From the NCBI GenBank assembly GCA_029243925.1, contig JAQWRC010000180.1, positions 1-6,238 on the forward strand: DNA of 6,238 bases, in the 5' to 3' direction. The notes beneath the pieces are model-generated. The model saw nothing but the letters and a program-made list of their open reading frames with translations. It did no database searches and was not told where the DNA came from. The DNA is from Phycisphaerales bacterium. Lineage in GTDB: Bacteria; Planctomycetota; Phycisphaerae; Phycisphaerales; SM1A02. Below are positions 1-5,952 of this stretch, in pieces. The first letter of the stretch is position 1, and the number at the start of each line of letters is the position of its first letter. A program made the position numbers and the translations under genes.

Positions 1-2588
1 AGTACATGACGTTCAAGGAACGTCATCCTGACTGCCTGCTGTTCTTTCGGATGGGCGACTTCTATGAAATGTTCGATGACGACGCGCGGACCGCGCACGC
101 TGCGCTGGGCATCACCCTGACGGAACGGACCAGCGGAATACCAATGGCGGGGGTGCCCTACCACGCCGCCGAGAACTACCTTCGCCGACTTGTCGAGCAG
201 GGTTTCCGGGTTGCCGTGTGTGAACAGGTCCAGGATCCAAAGGAAGCCAAGGGCGTCGTTGATCGCGCCGTCACCAGAGTCATCACACCCGGCACGCTGG
301 TCGATGATTCACTGCTGGATGATGCGGTTGCCAATCAAATTGCCGCCATTGCACTGCGTCGTGATGGTGAAGTCGAACTGCTCGACATTGCCGTCGCCGA
401 ACTTTCAACCGGAGCGTTTCGGCTTCGCACCGTACCCGCCGCGCAGGCGCTCAGCGAATTGGTGAGGCTGGGCCCATCCGAACTGCTTCATATCGAAGAT
501 GACGATGCCGTGTGCAACCTCGTGGCTGAAGCACAGACGGCACTCCAATGTGCGACGACGCCACGCCAGTCATGGACATTCAATCCCGACGAATCAATCA
601 GACAACTCCGCGAGCACTGGTCGGTCGCCAGTCTTGAAGGCTGGGGGTTTGAAGATGGCGACCCTGCGCTGGCCGTTGCAGGGGTCGTGCTCGGCTTTCT
701 GCTTGAAACACAGGCAGGATCTCACGGGGCGCCTGGCCTCCCCCATCTGCAACCACCGAAACGCGAACATTGGAATCGCGGAATGGCCCTCGATGCCTCC
801 ACCATGCGGAGCCTCGAACTGGAACGCACAATGCGATCCGGATCAACCGAAGGCTCGGTGCTCGCAGTGCTCCAGCAGGCCCGCACTCCCATGGGTCGGC
901 GCCGCCTGCGACAGTGGCTCTGCTACCCACTTCGAGATCAAGCCGCGATCGAAGCACGACACGACGCCGTCGAGCGTCTGGTGGATGAAGAACGACGACG
1001 TGACCGAATTCGCGATGTCGTGACCGGCGTCCAGGACGTTGCTCGAATAATCGGGCGAGTTGCCATGCGGAGAGGCACTCCACGCGACATCGTGGCACTG
1101 GGACGTTCACTGCGTGCATTGCCTGACCTTGCTGAACTGCTTGCCGACGATGATGCATTTGCACCGATTCGTGAGCGGCTGGGGCGTGCTGCGGTAGTCG
1201 CCACACCGCTTGGCGAACGACTGGTCGAGCAGTGTGTCCAGGATCCACCGTCCCATATGCGTGAAGGCGGATTGATTGCAGACGGCATCGACGGATTGCT
1301 CGATGAATATCGTGGCCTGCAGCGGGACGGAACTGCCTGGCTTACCGCCTACCAGACACGCCTGGCGGAAGAGACCGGCATCACCTCGCTGAAGGTCGGC
1401 TACAACAAGGTGTTCGGCTACTACATCGAAGTGACCAACGCCCATACCAGCAGTGTTCCGATCGCCTTCAACCGCAAGCAGACACTCAAGAACGCCGAAC
1501 GCTACATCACCGCTGAACTCAAGGAGTACGAAGAACGGGTTCTTGGCGCACAGCAGCAGGCCGTCGATCGTGAGCTGCTGCTGTTTGAGCAGCTGTGCGC
1601 GGACATCGATGCTGCAGGCGAATCACTGCATGACTTCGCTGAAGCAGTGGCTGAAATTGATGTGCTAGCTGGGTTCGCTGTACTTGCAGTACAGCACTCC
1701 TTCGTGCGGCCGACATTGACGCAAGGCCGTGAACTCGACATCAAGGCCGGTCGGCACCCCGTGCTCGACGCGAGCCTCGGAAGCGAATTCGTTCCGAACG
1801 ACACTCGACTGGGCGGTGACAACGAGCCGACCCTCGCCCTGATCACCGGGCCCAACATGGCAGGCAAAAGCACCTACATTCGCCAAGTGGCGCTGATCGT
1901 GCTCCTGGCTCACATCGGAAGCTTCGTCCCGGCATCCGAAGCGACCATCGGTGCCGTGGATCGGATCTTCACTCGCATCGGCTCCGCCGATGAACTGCAC
2001 GCGGGCCGATCCACCTTCATGGTTGAAATGATGGAGACGGCCAACATCCTGCATCATGCCACGGATCGCAGTCTTGTCGTACTTGATGAGATCGGGCGTG
2101 GGACGAGCACACTCGACGGGCTTTCGCTGGCCTGGGCGATTACGGAAACAATTGCTGATCGAGGGTGCCGGACACTGTTCGCCACCCACTATCACGAGTT
2201 GACCACACTCGCTGATCAACTCGGCGGAGTCACCAATCTCCACGTCGCCGTCCGCGAATGGGAGGATCGAATCGTCTTCCTGCATCGCATCCAGCCCGGA
2301 AGCACAAATCGCAGCTACGGCATCCACGTAGCACAGCTCGCTGGAATTCCACGCAACACGCTTGATCACGCCGCCCGGCTGCTTGACACGCTGAGTGTCG
2401 ACACCGGACAGAACTCCTCCGGCACCACCCCCCCAACAGCGGCGGACGCGGACCAACTCGACCTCTTTGCAGGCGGGGCTACACACCCATGTCTGGAAAC
2501 GCTTCGCGCAATGAACCTGGACTCCATGACCCCCATGGAGGCCTTTGACGCACTTCGTGCATTGATACGACACGCCAACGAGAACTGA
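1..2588 (+). CDS. mutS: DNA mismatch repair protein MutS (5' end cut off by window)
   Basis: MutS recognises mismatches and small loops in newly copied DNA and, as an ATP-driven sliding clamp, recruits MutL. The reading frame is already open at the window edge. The codon before the ATG at 6 is TAC, preceded by a partial codon ending AG, which fits the conserved Gln-Tyr just before this point in MutS. The ATG at 6 is therefore probably internal, and about 17 residues are missing by comparison with E. coli MutS. Numbering from that ATG, the mismatch-wedge motif Phe-Tyr-Glu is at 19-21 and Walker A (GPNMAGKST) at 615-623. Walker B (VVLDE) ends at Asp694-Glu695, followed by GRGTST, and the ATHYHEL switch motif starts at 726. 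The SYGIHVAQLAGIP helix-turn-helix dimer segment follows. QLDLF at 817-821 fits a beta-clamp binding motif, and a C-terminal tetramerisation-type tail ends the protein. All key residues are present, so it is very likely functional. It stops 2 nt before the next gene. Confidence 0.98.
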   Translation, partial: YMTFKERHPDCLLFFRMGDFYEMFDDDARTAHAALGITLTERTSGIPMAGVPYHAAENYLRRLVEQGFRVAVCEQVQDPKEAKGVVDRAVTRVITPGTLVDDSLLDDAVANQIAAIALRRDGEVELLDIAVAELSTGAFRLRTVPAAQALSELVRLGPSELLHIEDDDAVCNLVAEAQTALQCATTPRQSWTFNPDESIRQLREHWSVASLEGWGFEDGDPALAVAGVVLGFLLETQAGSHGAPGLPHLQPPKREHWNRGMALDASTMRSLELERTMRSGSTEGSVLAVLQQARTPMGRRRLRQWLCYPLRDQAAIEARHDAVERLVDEERRRDRIRDVVTGVQDVARIIGRVAMRRGTPRDIVALGRSLRALPDLAELLADDDAFAPIRERLGRAAVVATPLGERLVEQCVQDPPSHMREGGLIADGIDGLLDEYRGLQRDGTAWLTAYQTRLAEETGITSLKVGYNKVFGYYIEVTNAHTSSVPIAFNRKQTLKNAERYITAELKEYEERVLGAQQQAVDRELLLFEQLCADIDAAGESLHDFAEAVAEIDVLAGFAVLAVQHSFVRPTLTQGRELDIKAGRHPVLDASLGSEFVPNDTRLGGDNEPTLALITGPNMAGKSTYIRQVALIVLLAHIGSFVPASEATIGAVDRIFTRIGSADELHAGRSTFMVEMMETANILHHATDRSLVVLDEIGRGTSTLDGLSLAWAITETIADRGCRTLFATHYHELTTLADQLGGVTNLHVAVREWEDRIVFLHRIQPGSTNRSYGIHVAQLAGIPRNTLDHAARLLDTLSVDTGQNSSGTTPPTAADADQLDLFAGGATHPCLETLRAMNLDSMTPMEAFDALRALIRHANEN

Positions 2589-2590
2589 TC

Positions 2591-3166
2591 ATGCCAGCAG
2601 GCCTGCGCGCCGACGCGCTTCACGACATCTTCGAATCCGCATGCTCATGGGATGCCTATCTGGCAAGCGATGAGGACAAGGCTGTTGCCTGGCGGGAACT
2701 TCATGAGCGAATTGCGCTTGCACCCGAGCAGACCGAGCTGCTTCAGCAGTTCACCCGACGCATCCTCGTGCTGATGGTCTCGGGCATCTGGTGTGGTGAT
2801 TGCGTACGCCAGGGGCCGGTGCTTCAGGCACTCGCTGATGCGACGCCGTGCATTGATCTTCGATTCATCGACCGCGATGCAGACGAGTCGCTTCGGGACG
2901 CACTGGCCATCAATGATGGGCACCGCGTCCCCGTCGTGCTCTTCATGGCCGAAGACCATGAGCCCGTCTCCGCACTGGGTGATCGAACGCTGCAGTACTA
3001 CCGACACATGGCTGCCAAGCAACTGGGCCCCAGCTGCCCCATGCCGGGCGCTGCAGTCGGAGACGATCTGCTCACGGATGCCACGCAGGACTGGCTGGAT
3101 GAACTTGAACGCGTGCACCTACTGTTGCGACTCAGCGGCAGGCTGCGAACACGCCACGGAGACTGA
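2591..3166 (+). CDS. Thioredoxin-fold protein with CGDC motif, first of a tandem pair
   Basis: This is a 191-residue cytoplasmic protein with no signal peptide or membrane segment. A hydrophobic strand (ILVLMVSGIW) leads into WCGDC at 67-71, where thioredoxin has WCGPC. A beta strand IDLRFIDRD (88-96) follows, then RVPVV with Pro114 in the place of the thioredoxin cis-proline. This order fits the thioredoxin-like families with a WC-x-DC site (Thioredoxin_9-like), whose substrates are mostly unknown. About 55 residues precede the core strand. A charged, leucine-rich C-terminal helix (about 168-191, LDELERVHLLLRLS) ends in RHGD. The start is the ATG 2 nt after the mutS stop. The upstream GAGAA is only a weak ribosome binding site, so translation is probably coupled to mutS. 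A disulfide reductase or isomerase role is inferred from the two cysteines; a non-enzymatic role is possible. Confidence 0.88.
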   Translation: MPAGLRADALHDIFESACSWDAYLASDEDKAVAWRELHERIALAPEQTELLQQFTRRILVLMVSGIWCGDCVRQGPVLQALADATPCIDLRFIDRDADESLRDALAINDGHRVPVVLFMAEDHEPVSALGDRTLQYYRHMAAKQLGPSCPMPGAAVGDDLLTDATQDWLDELERVHLLLRLSGRLRTRHGD

Positions 3167-3170
3167 TCCC

Positions 3171-3746
3171 ATGTTCATGAATGCCGACACACTCCAGGAC
3201 GCCTTTGCTCACGGCATGTCCTACGAATCCTTTGTCGCCGCCGGCGATCCGGGGCACCAAGCACAGTGGCACCAACGTCATGACGCCCTCGCCCTCGAAA
3301 GTGACCAGGTGGAAATCACGCAGGGGTTCACTCGAGCAATGAAGATTCTCTGCCTCACAGGCCAGTGGTGCGGAGACTGCGCACTGCAAGGCGCTGCTCT
3401 GCAGCGCATTGCCGAGGCCAAGCCCGATCTGATCGAACTCCGGTTCATCCCCCGCAGTGACGACTTTGCAGAACTGATCGTGGCCAACAGAATCAATGAA
3501 GGCTACCGCGTTCCCATGACGTGGCTCATGGCAGAGGACTTTCACCCCTGCGCACGCTTTGGCGATCGAACACTTTCACGCTATCGATCGATGGCACGCA
3601 AGGCCCTCGGAGACGCCGCCCCGGTGCTGGCTGAAGCACCTGCAGATCCAGTACGCGAAGTACTGCACGAAATGCTTGATGAAGTCGAACGAGTCCAGTT
3701 ACTTCTGCGACTCAGTCCGAGACTCCGTGAACGTCACGGCGATTGA
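3171..3746 (+). CDS. Thioredoxin-fold protein with CGDC motif, second of a tandem pair
   Basis: This protein is also exactly 191 residues and is clearly paralogous to the gene before it. Shared blocks include FTR before the core strand, WCGDC (here 66-70), LRFI-R, the RVP cis-proline loop (Pro115), MAED, GDRTL-YR-MA and the C-terminal LDE-ERV-LLLRLS-RLR-RHGD. Identity is about 40% by eye, so the duplication is old and both copies have been kept. The likely fold is that of the thioredoxin-like WC-x-DC proteins, acting in the cytosol; partner and substrate are unknown. The ATG at 3171 lies 4 nt after the previous stop and has GGAG 9 nt upstream. A second ATG at 3177 is less well placed. The frame is open back to 2793 through the first paralogue, but that stretch is a shadow of that gene. 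The stop codon sits inside the loop of a strong inverted repeat. Confidence 0.88.
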   Translation: MFMNADTLQDAFAHGMSYESFVAAGDPGHQAQWHQRHDALALESDQVEITQGFTRAMKILCLTGQWCGDCALQGAALQRIAEAKPDLIELRFIPRSDDFAELIVANRINEGYRVPMTWLMAEDFHPCARFGDRTLSRYRSMARKALGDAAPVLAEAPADPVREVLHEMLDEVERVQLLLRLSPRLRERHGD

Positions 3747-3763
3747 TTGCACCGTGACGTTCA
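3728..3763. terminator. 12-bp perfect inverted repeat between convergent genes, possible bidirectional terminator
   Basis: TGAACGTCACGG (3728-3739) and CCGTGACGTTCA (3752-3763) are exact reverse complements, with a 12-nt loop containing the TGA stop of the second thioredoxin gene. A shorter hairpin, CCGTGA-acg-TCACGG (3725-3739), uses the same left arm and would compete with it. It lies where the plus-strand operon meets the minus-strand gene ending at 3785. No T-run follows on either strand, so it is not a canonical intrinsic terminator. The terminator role rests on position only; it could instead be an mRNA 3'-end stabiliser. Confidence 0.5.
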
Positions 3764-3784
3764 AGCGGACCCCCGGGTGGTGAT

Positions 3785-4231
3785 TCACTCTGGCCGTGTC
3801 GGATAGAACGAACCTCTGAAGTGATAGAGTTTGGTTCGCGGATCCACCGTGAATGCCATTGATTCACAGCTCCAGTGTCCGGTCGCATTGGCCACCTCGT
3901 ATTGCTCAAACAGAGCGGCCAGGCCAGCTGCATTCATCACCGGCAAGTGCATGGATGGGACAGGCATGGCAGCCACGTCCAAGTCCAGCACAATGTTCAG
4001 ACTCGGCCATGCATGCTGCATGGCATCGACCAAGCCGGCCAGAGTGCCGCCATTGAAATCAAATGCACGCAGGTCCTGTGGCGTGGCGACATGCCTGTCT
4101 GAAGGCGCAGCATCCGCTGTTGGGTTCGGCACTTGGTGGCCCACCGTAGAGTCGATGTTGTATCCGGCAATTACGACGGCACCGATGACCAGAGTGGCCA
4201 GAGACATGAGAAGAACCGTGAACCATTTCAT
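3785..4231 (-). CDS. Small membrane-anchored or exported protein with possible STN-like domain
   Basis: This 148-residue protein is not recognised by name. It begins MKWF and continues with an uncharged hydrophobic stretch at about 5-23, which fits a signal anchor or uncleaved signal peptide. A polar Pro/Ala-rich linker follows (about 25-52). The segment at about 56-110 reads FDFNGGTLAGLVDAM, then a Leu/Ile/Val strand NIVLDLDV, then VPSMHLPVMNAAGLAALFEQ. That pattern resembles the beta-alpha-beta STN or secretin N-terminal type domain found on TonB-dependent receptors and secretins, but no barrel or secretin domain follows. The end (SMAFTV, KLYHFRGSFYP) looks like closing beta strands. The start is firm: AAAGGAG lies 6 nt upstream of the ATG. 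The gene is downstream of obgE on the same strand, 220 bp away, so it may have its own promoter. The fold assignment is tentative. An antisense ORF over the same span looks like a shadow. Confidence 0.75.
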   Translation of the reverse strand: MKWFTVLLMSLATLVIGAVVIAGYNIDSTVGHQVPNPTADAAPSDRHVATPQDLRAFDFNGGTLAGLVDAMQHAWPSLNIVLDLDVAAMPVPSMHLPVMNAAGLAALFEQYEVANATGHWSCESMAFTVDPRTKLYHFRGSFYPTRPE

Positions 4232-4283
4232 ATAAAACTCCTTTCAACTGAATCATCCTGTTGCGGTTAGCCACGTGATCACA

Positions 4284-4304
4284 CCTTCACCGGGGAGGTG
4301 AAGG
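4284..4304. repeat. Perfect 8-bp hairpin in leader of the small membrane protein gene
   Basis: CCTTCACC (4284-4291) and GGTGAAGG (4297-4304) are perfect complements around a 5-nt loop. They are flanked by two CACGTG hexamers (4272-4277 and 4312-4317), which could pair as an outer stem. The hairpin lies about 53 nt upstream of the ATG at 4231, so in that gene's mRNA it would form a 5'-leader structure. No T-run follows in the minus direction, so it is unlikely to be a simple terminator of obgE. A regulatory role is inference. Confidence 0.5.
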
Positions 4305-4359
4305 CGGACCACACGTGACCATAGGAGAGAGTGTCAACGCAAGTTCATACGCGGTGCAT

Positions 4360-4373
4360 CCAAGCATGCTTGG
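4360..4373. repeat. 14-bp perfect palindrome
   Basis: CCAAGCATGCTTGG reads the same on both strands with no central gap. This could be a dimeric DNA-binding site or the base of a structure. It directly abuts the hairpin at 4374-4395, in the non-coding gap between obgE and the small membrane protein gene. Its position, 129 bp or more upstream of the latter gene, is compatible with an operator, but no convincing promoter could be placed beside it. Confidence 0.45.
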
Positions 4374-4395
4374 CGGTCGCTTCGGAATGCGACCG
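4374..4395. repeat. Perfect 7-bp inverted repeat downstream of obgE
   Basis: CGGTCGC (4374-4380) and GCGACCG (4389-4395) flank an 8-nt loop. The element begins 57 nt after the obgE stop codon in the direction of transcription and runs straight into the 14-bp palindrome. Together they could end or protect the rpmA-obgE transcript, but there is no U-tract. The rest of 4232-4451 holds no ORF I would defend. Confidence 0.45.
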
Positions 4396-4451
4396 GCACA
4401 ACTGAAGAACGCTGATGAAATGCCTCTATTGCAGTTGGTGCAAAATAATGG

Positions 4452-5486
4452 TCAGCCTTCGTGGGCTTCCCATGTCGCATCTGGAGCACCATGCTGGGCT
4501 TGCCAGAGCCGCTCGAGCAACGCTTCGCCACCTTCACCGGTCAGTCCGCTCAGCAGCAGTGGCGGCTCTGACGTCCCAAGACCCGAGAGAATGGCGCGGC
4601 AATGCTCTTCCCGATCCTGCTCCGGGATGAGATCAATCTTATTGAGCACGATCGTTTCGGGCTTCTCGGCCAGTATCGTTGAGTACGCCTCGAGTTCACC
4701 ACGGATCGTCTTGTAGTTCTGAACCGGATCGGACTCGTCGAAAGGCATGACATCGACAACATGCACGATGCGCTCAGTTCGCTCTATATGCCGGAGAAAG
4801 TCATGGCCAAGACCAGCCCCATCTGCCGCTCCTGCGATCAACCCTGGAATGTCTGCAACAATCAGCCGACGATGCCGTGACAGTTCGGCAATACCAAGAT
4901 GCGGCGAAAGTGTCGTGAATGGATAGTCCGCCACCTTTGGTCGTGCACGAGAGAAGGATCGGAGCATCGTCGATTTGCCTGCATTGGGAAGACCGACCAA
5001 TCCGACGTCTGCAATGAGCTTCAGTTCCAGATCAATCGTCCGCTCCACCCAGTCTCCCCCTGGCGTCGACTCCCGAGGCGCCTGATTCGTCGAGCTCTTG
5101 AACGATTCATTGCCACGGCCACCCTGTCCGCCTTCTGCAACGATGACCCGCTGTTTCGAATCGGAAATGTCCGCCAGAAGTGCTTTGCTTTCACGGTCAA
5201 AGACCAGAGTTCCCAACGGCACTTTCACAATGCAATCGGCACCATCACGGCCGATACAGCTCTTGCCCATCCCACCTTGGCCCGACTCGGCTCGGTAGTG
5301 TGGCCGGGGCGTCAGCGGCAGAAGGGTGTCCAGGCTCGGGTCGGCGACCAGGACCACATCACCACCGCGTCCGCCATTTCCTCCGTCGGGGCCGCCTTTG
5401 GGAATGAACTTCTCACGACGGAAGCTCATACATCCATGGCCGCCCTTTCCGGACCGAACGTAAAGCGTGGCGCGATCGATGAGCAT
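4452..5486 (-). CDS. obgE: GTPase Obg (ribosome assembly and stress GTPase)
   Basis: Obg is a slow GTPase that associates with the 50S subunit and takes part in its maturation, linking growth and stress to ribosome assembly. The 344 residues start with the glycine-rich Obg fold (about 1-158), which includes FIPKGGPDGGNGGRGGD and VPLGT. The G domain follows: G1 GLPNAGKST (165-173), G2 PFTTLSPHLG (189-198), G3 DIPGL (212-216), G4 NKID (282-285) and a G5-like SGLTGEG (313-319). There is no C-terminal OCT extension; the protein ends shortly after the G domain, as in many phyla. I chose the ATG at 5486 because it gives MLIDRATLYV, the usual Obg N-terminus, with a weak GGGG upstream. A TTG at 5552 would add 22 residues that look unlike Obg and lacks a ribosome binding site. 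The gene follows rpmA by 89 bp and is likely co-transcribed with it. Confidence 0.97.
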   Translation of the reverse strand: MLIDRATLYVRSGKGGHGCMSFRREKFIPKGGPDGGNGGRGGDVVLVADPSLDTLLPLTPRPHYRAESGQGGMGKSCIGRDGADCIVKVPLGTLVFDRESKALLADISDSKQRVIVAEGGQGGRGNESFKSSTNQAPRESTPGGDWVERTIDLELKLIADVGLVGLPNAGKSTMLRSFSRARPKVADYPFTTLSPHLGIAELSRHRRLIVADIPGLIAGAADGAGLGHDFLRHIERTERIVHVVDVMPFDESDPVQNYKTIRGELEAYSTILAEKPETIVLNKIDLIPEQDREEHCRAILSGLGTSEPPLLLSGLTGEGGEALLERLWQAQHGAPDATWEAHEG

Positions 5487-5512
5487 GACGTTCAGACCCC
5501 AAGACGAACACA

Positions 5513-5529
5513 GGACGCCCGAAGCGTCC
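5513..5529. repeat. Hairpin in the rpmA-obgE spacer
   Basis: GGACGC (5513-5518) and GCGTCC (5524-5529) pair perfectly around a 5-nt loop, which reads TTCGG in the minus-strand transcript. It lies 26 nt upstream of the obgE ATG. It could tune read-through, processing or translation between rpmA and obgE. It is short and no U-tract directly follows, so a terminator is not supported. Confidence 0.4.
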
Positions 5530-5575
5530 CGTGGTGAAGTGTATTCAATCAAGTCAAGACCGCACGGCGGCGGGC

Positions 5576-5857
5576 TCAGCTCGCCTTCGATACTGCCTCG
5601 TAGGCAGGCGTTCCGGCCTCCGCCGGAATGATGTCGATATGCCGACCACGAAAGCTCACGTGCCCCGGCTGCAATGCGTACAAGGTGTCATCACGACCCC
5701 GGGCAACGAGGTACCCCGGCTTGAAGTGCGTTCCACACTGCCGAACGATGATCGAGCCTGCTTTGGCATACTGGCCGCCATACAACTTTACACCGCGATA
5801 TTGCGGGTTGGAATCGCGACCATTCTTTGAAGACCCTTGGCCCTTCTTATGTGCCAT
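5576..5857 (-). CDS. rpmA: 50S ribosomal protein L27
   Basis: L27 sits by the peptidyl-transferase centre, and its N-terminal tail reaches toward the tRNA ends. The 93-residue product starts [20 protein letters not shown] and continues with [24 protein letters not shown] and GRDDTLYAL, all at the expected family positions. There is no cleavable N-terminal extension of the kind seen in Firmicutes. The start is firm: AAGGAG lies 6 nt upstream of the ATG. The last part, after the usual ending near [13 protein letters not shown], is a short tail ([14 protein letters not shown]) encoded by DNA rich in inverted repeats. obgE follows on the same strand, the common bacterial order. rplU, often just upstream, is absent; an unrecognised gene occupies that position. 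Confidence 0.98.
   Translation of the reverse strand: MAHKKGQGSSKNGRDSNPQYRGVKLYGGQYAKAGSIIVRQCGTHFKPGYLVARGRDDTLYALQPGHVSFRGRHIDIIPAEAGTPAYEAVSKAS
5593..5628. repeat. Two adjacent perfect hairpins in the 3' end of rpmA
   Basis: CTGCCT-cgt-AGGCAG (5593-5607) and TTCCGGC-ctcc-GCCGGAA (5611-5628) are perfect inverted repeats only 3 nt apart. Both lie inside the last codons of rpmA, covering the C-terminal [11 protein letters not shown] region. The second resembles short palindromes that occur as dispersed repeats in many bacterial genomes and that read as PAEAG when translated. Whether this one belongs to such a family cannot be decided from a single copy. Confidence 0.5.
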
Positions 5858-5921
5858 GACACACTCCTTGATCGATGCTGATCCCCACCCGAATCACGTT
5901 CTAAAGCGGGGAAATCGAGTC

Positions 5922-5952
5922 GAATATCCTAACACAAATCAGCGGAATATCC
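5922..5952. repeat. Pair of 8-bp direct repeats upstream of rpmA
   Basis: GAATATCC occurs at 5922-5929 and again at 5945-5952, a 23-bp period. The second copy lies in the last codons of the upstream gene and the first in the 81-bp gap before rpmA. Two such sites about two helical turns apart could bind a protein on one DNA face, but the repeats are short and may be chance. I could not place a convincing -35/-10 pair for rpmA here. Confidence 0.25.

Noticed and set aside
598..1248. 216-codon minus-strand frame antisense to mutS
   Set aside because: Its Arg/His-rich low-complexity translation is typical of a shadow frame, and it has no recognisable motif.
1665..2573. 302-codon open frame on the minus strand antisense to mutS
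   Set aside because: It lies wholly inside a well-conserved mutS coding region, and its translation shows no domain pattern. Long antisense frames are expected in GC-rich genes.
2597..2618. GCAGGCCTGC palindrome and an overlapping GCGCG-ccga-CGCGC stem at the start of the first thioredoxin gene
   Set aside because: They are short, GC-rich and inside coding sequence, so expected by chance at this composition. They could affect translation start, but nothing else supports it.
2793..3170. In-frame upstream extension of the second thioredoxin gene through the first
   Set aside because: The extension overlaps the whole active-site region of the first paralogue in another frame. The ATG at 3171 has a ribosome binding site and gives the same length as the paralogue.
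3831..4235. 134-codon plus-strand frame antisense to the small membrane protein
   Set aside because: Its Ser/Cys/Met-rich sequence shows no domain pattern, whereas the opposite strand has a strong ribosome binding site and a membrane segment.
4332..4337. TTGACA on the minus strand as a -35 box for the small membrane protein gene
   Set aside because: The hexamer is perfect, but no acceptable -10 lies 16-18 nt downstream, where the sequence is GTGTGG. A lone hexamer is weak evidence.
4899..5537. 212-codon plus-strand frame antisense to obgE
   Set aside because: It is a shadow of the glycine-rich Obg domain and G1/G2 region.
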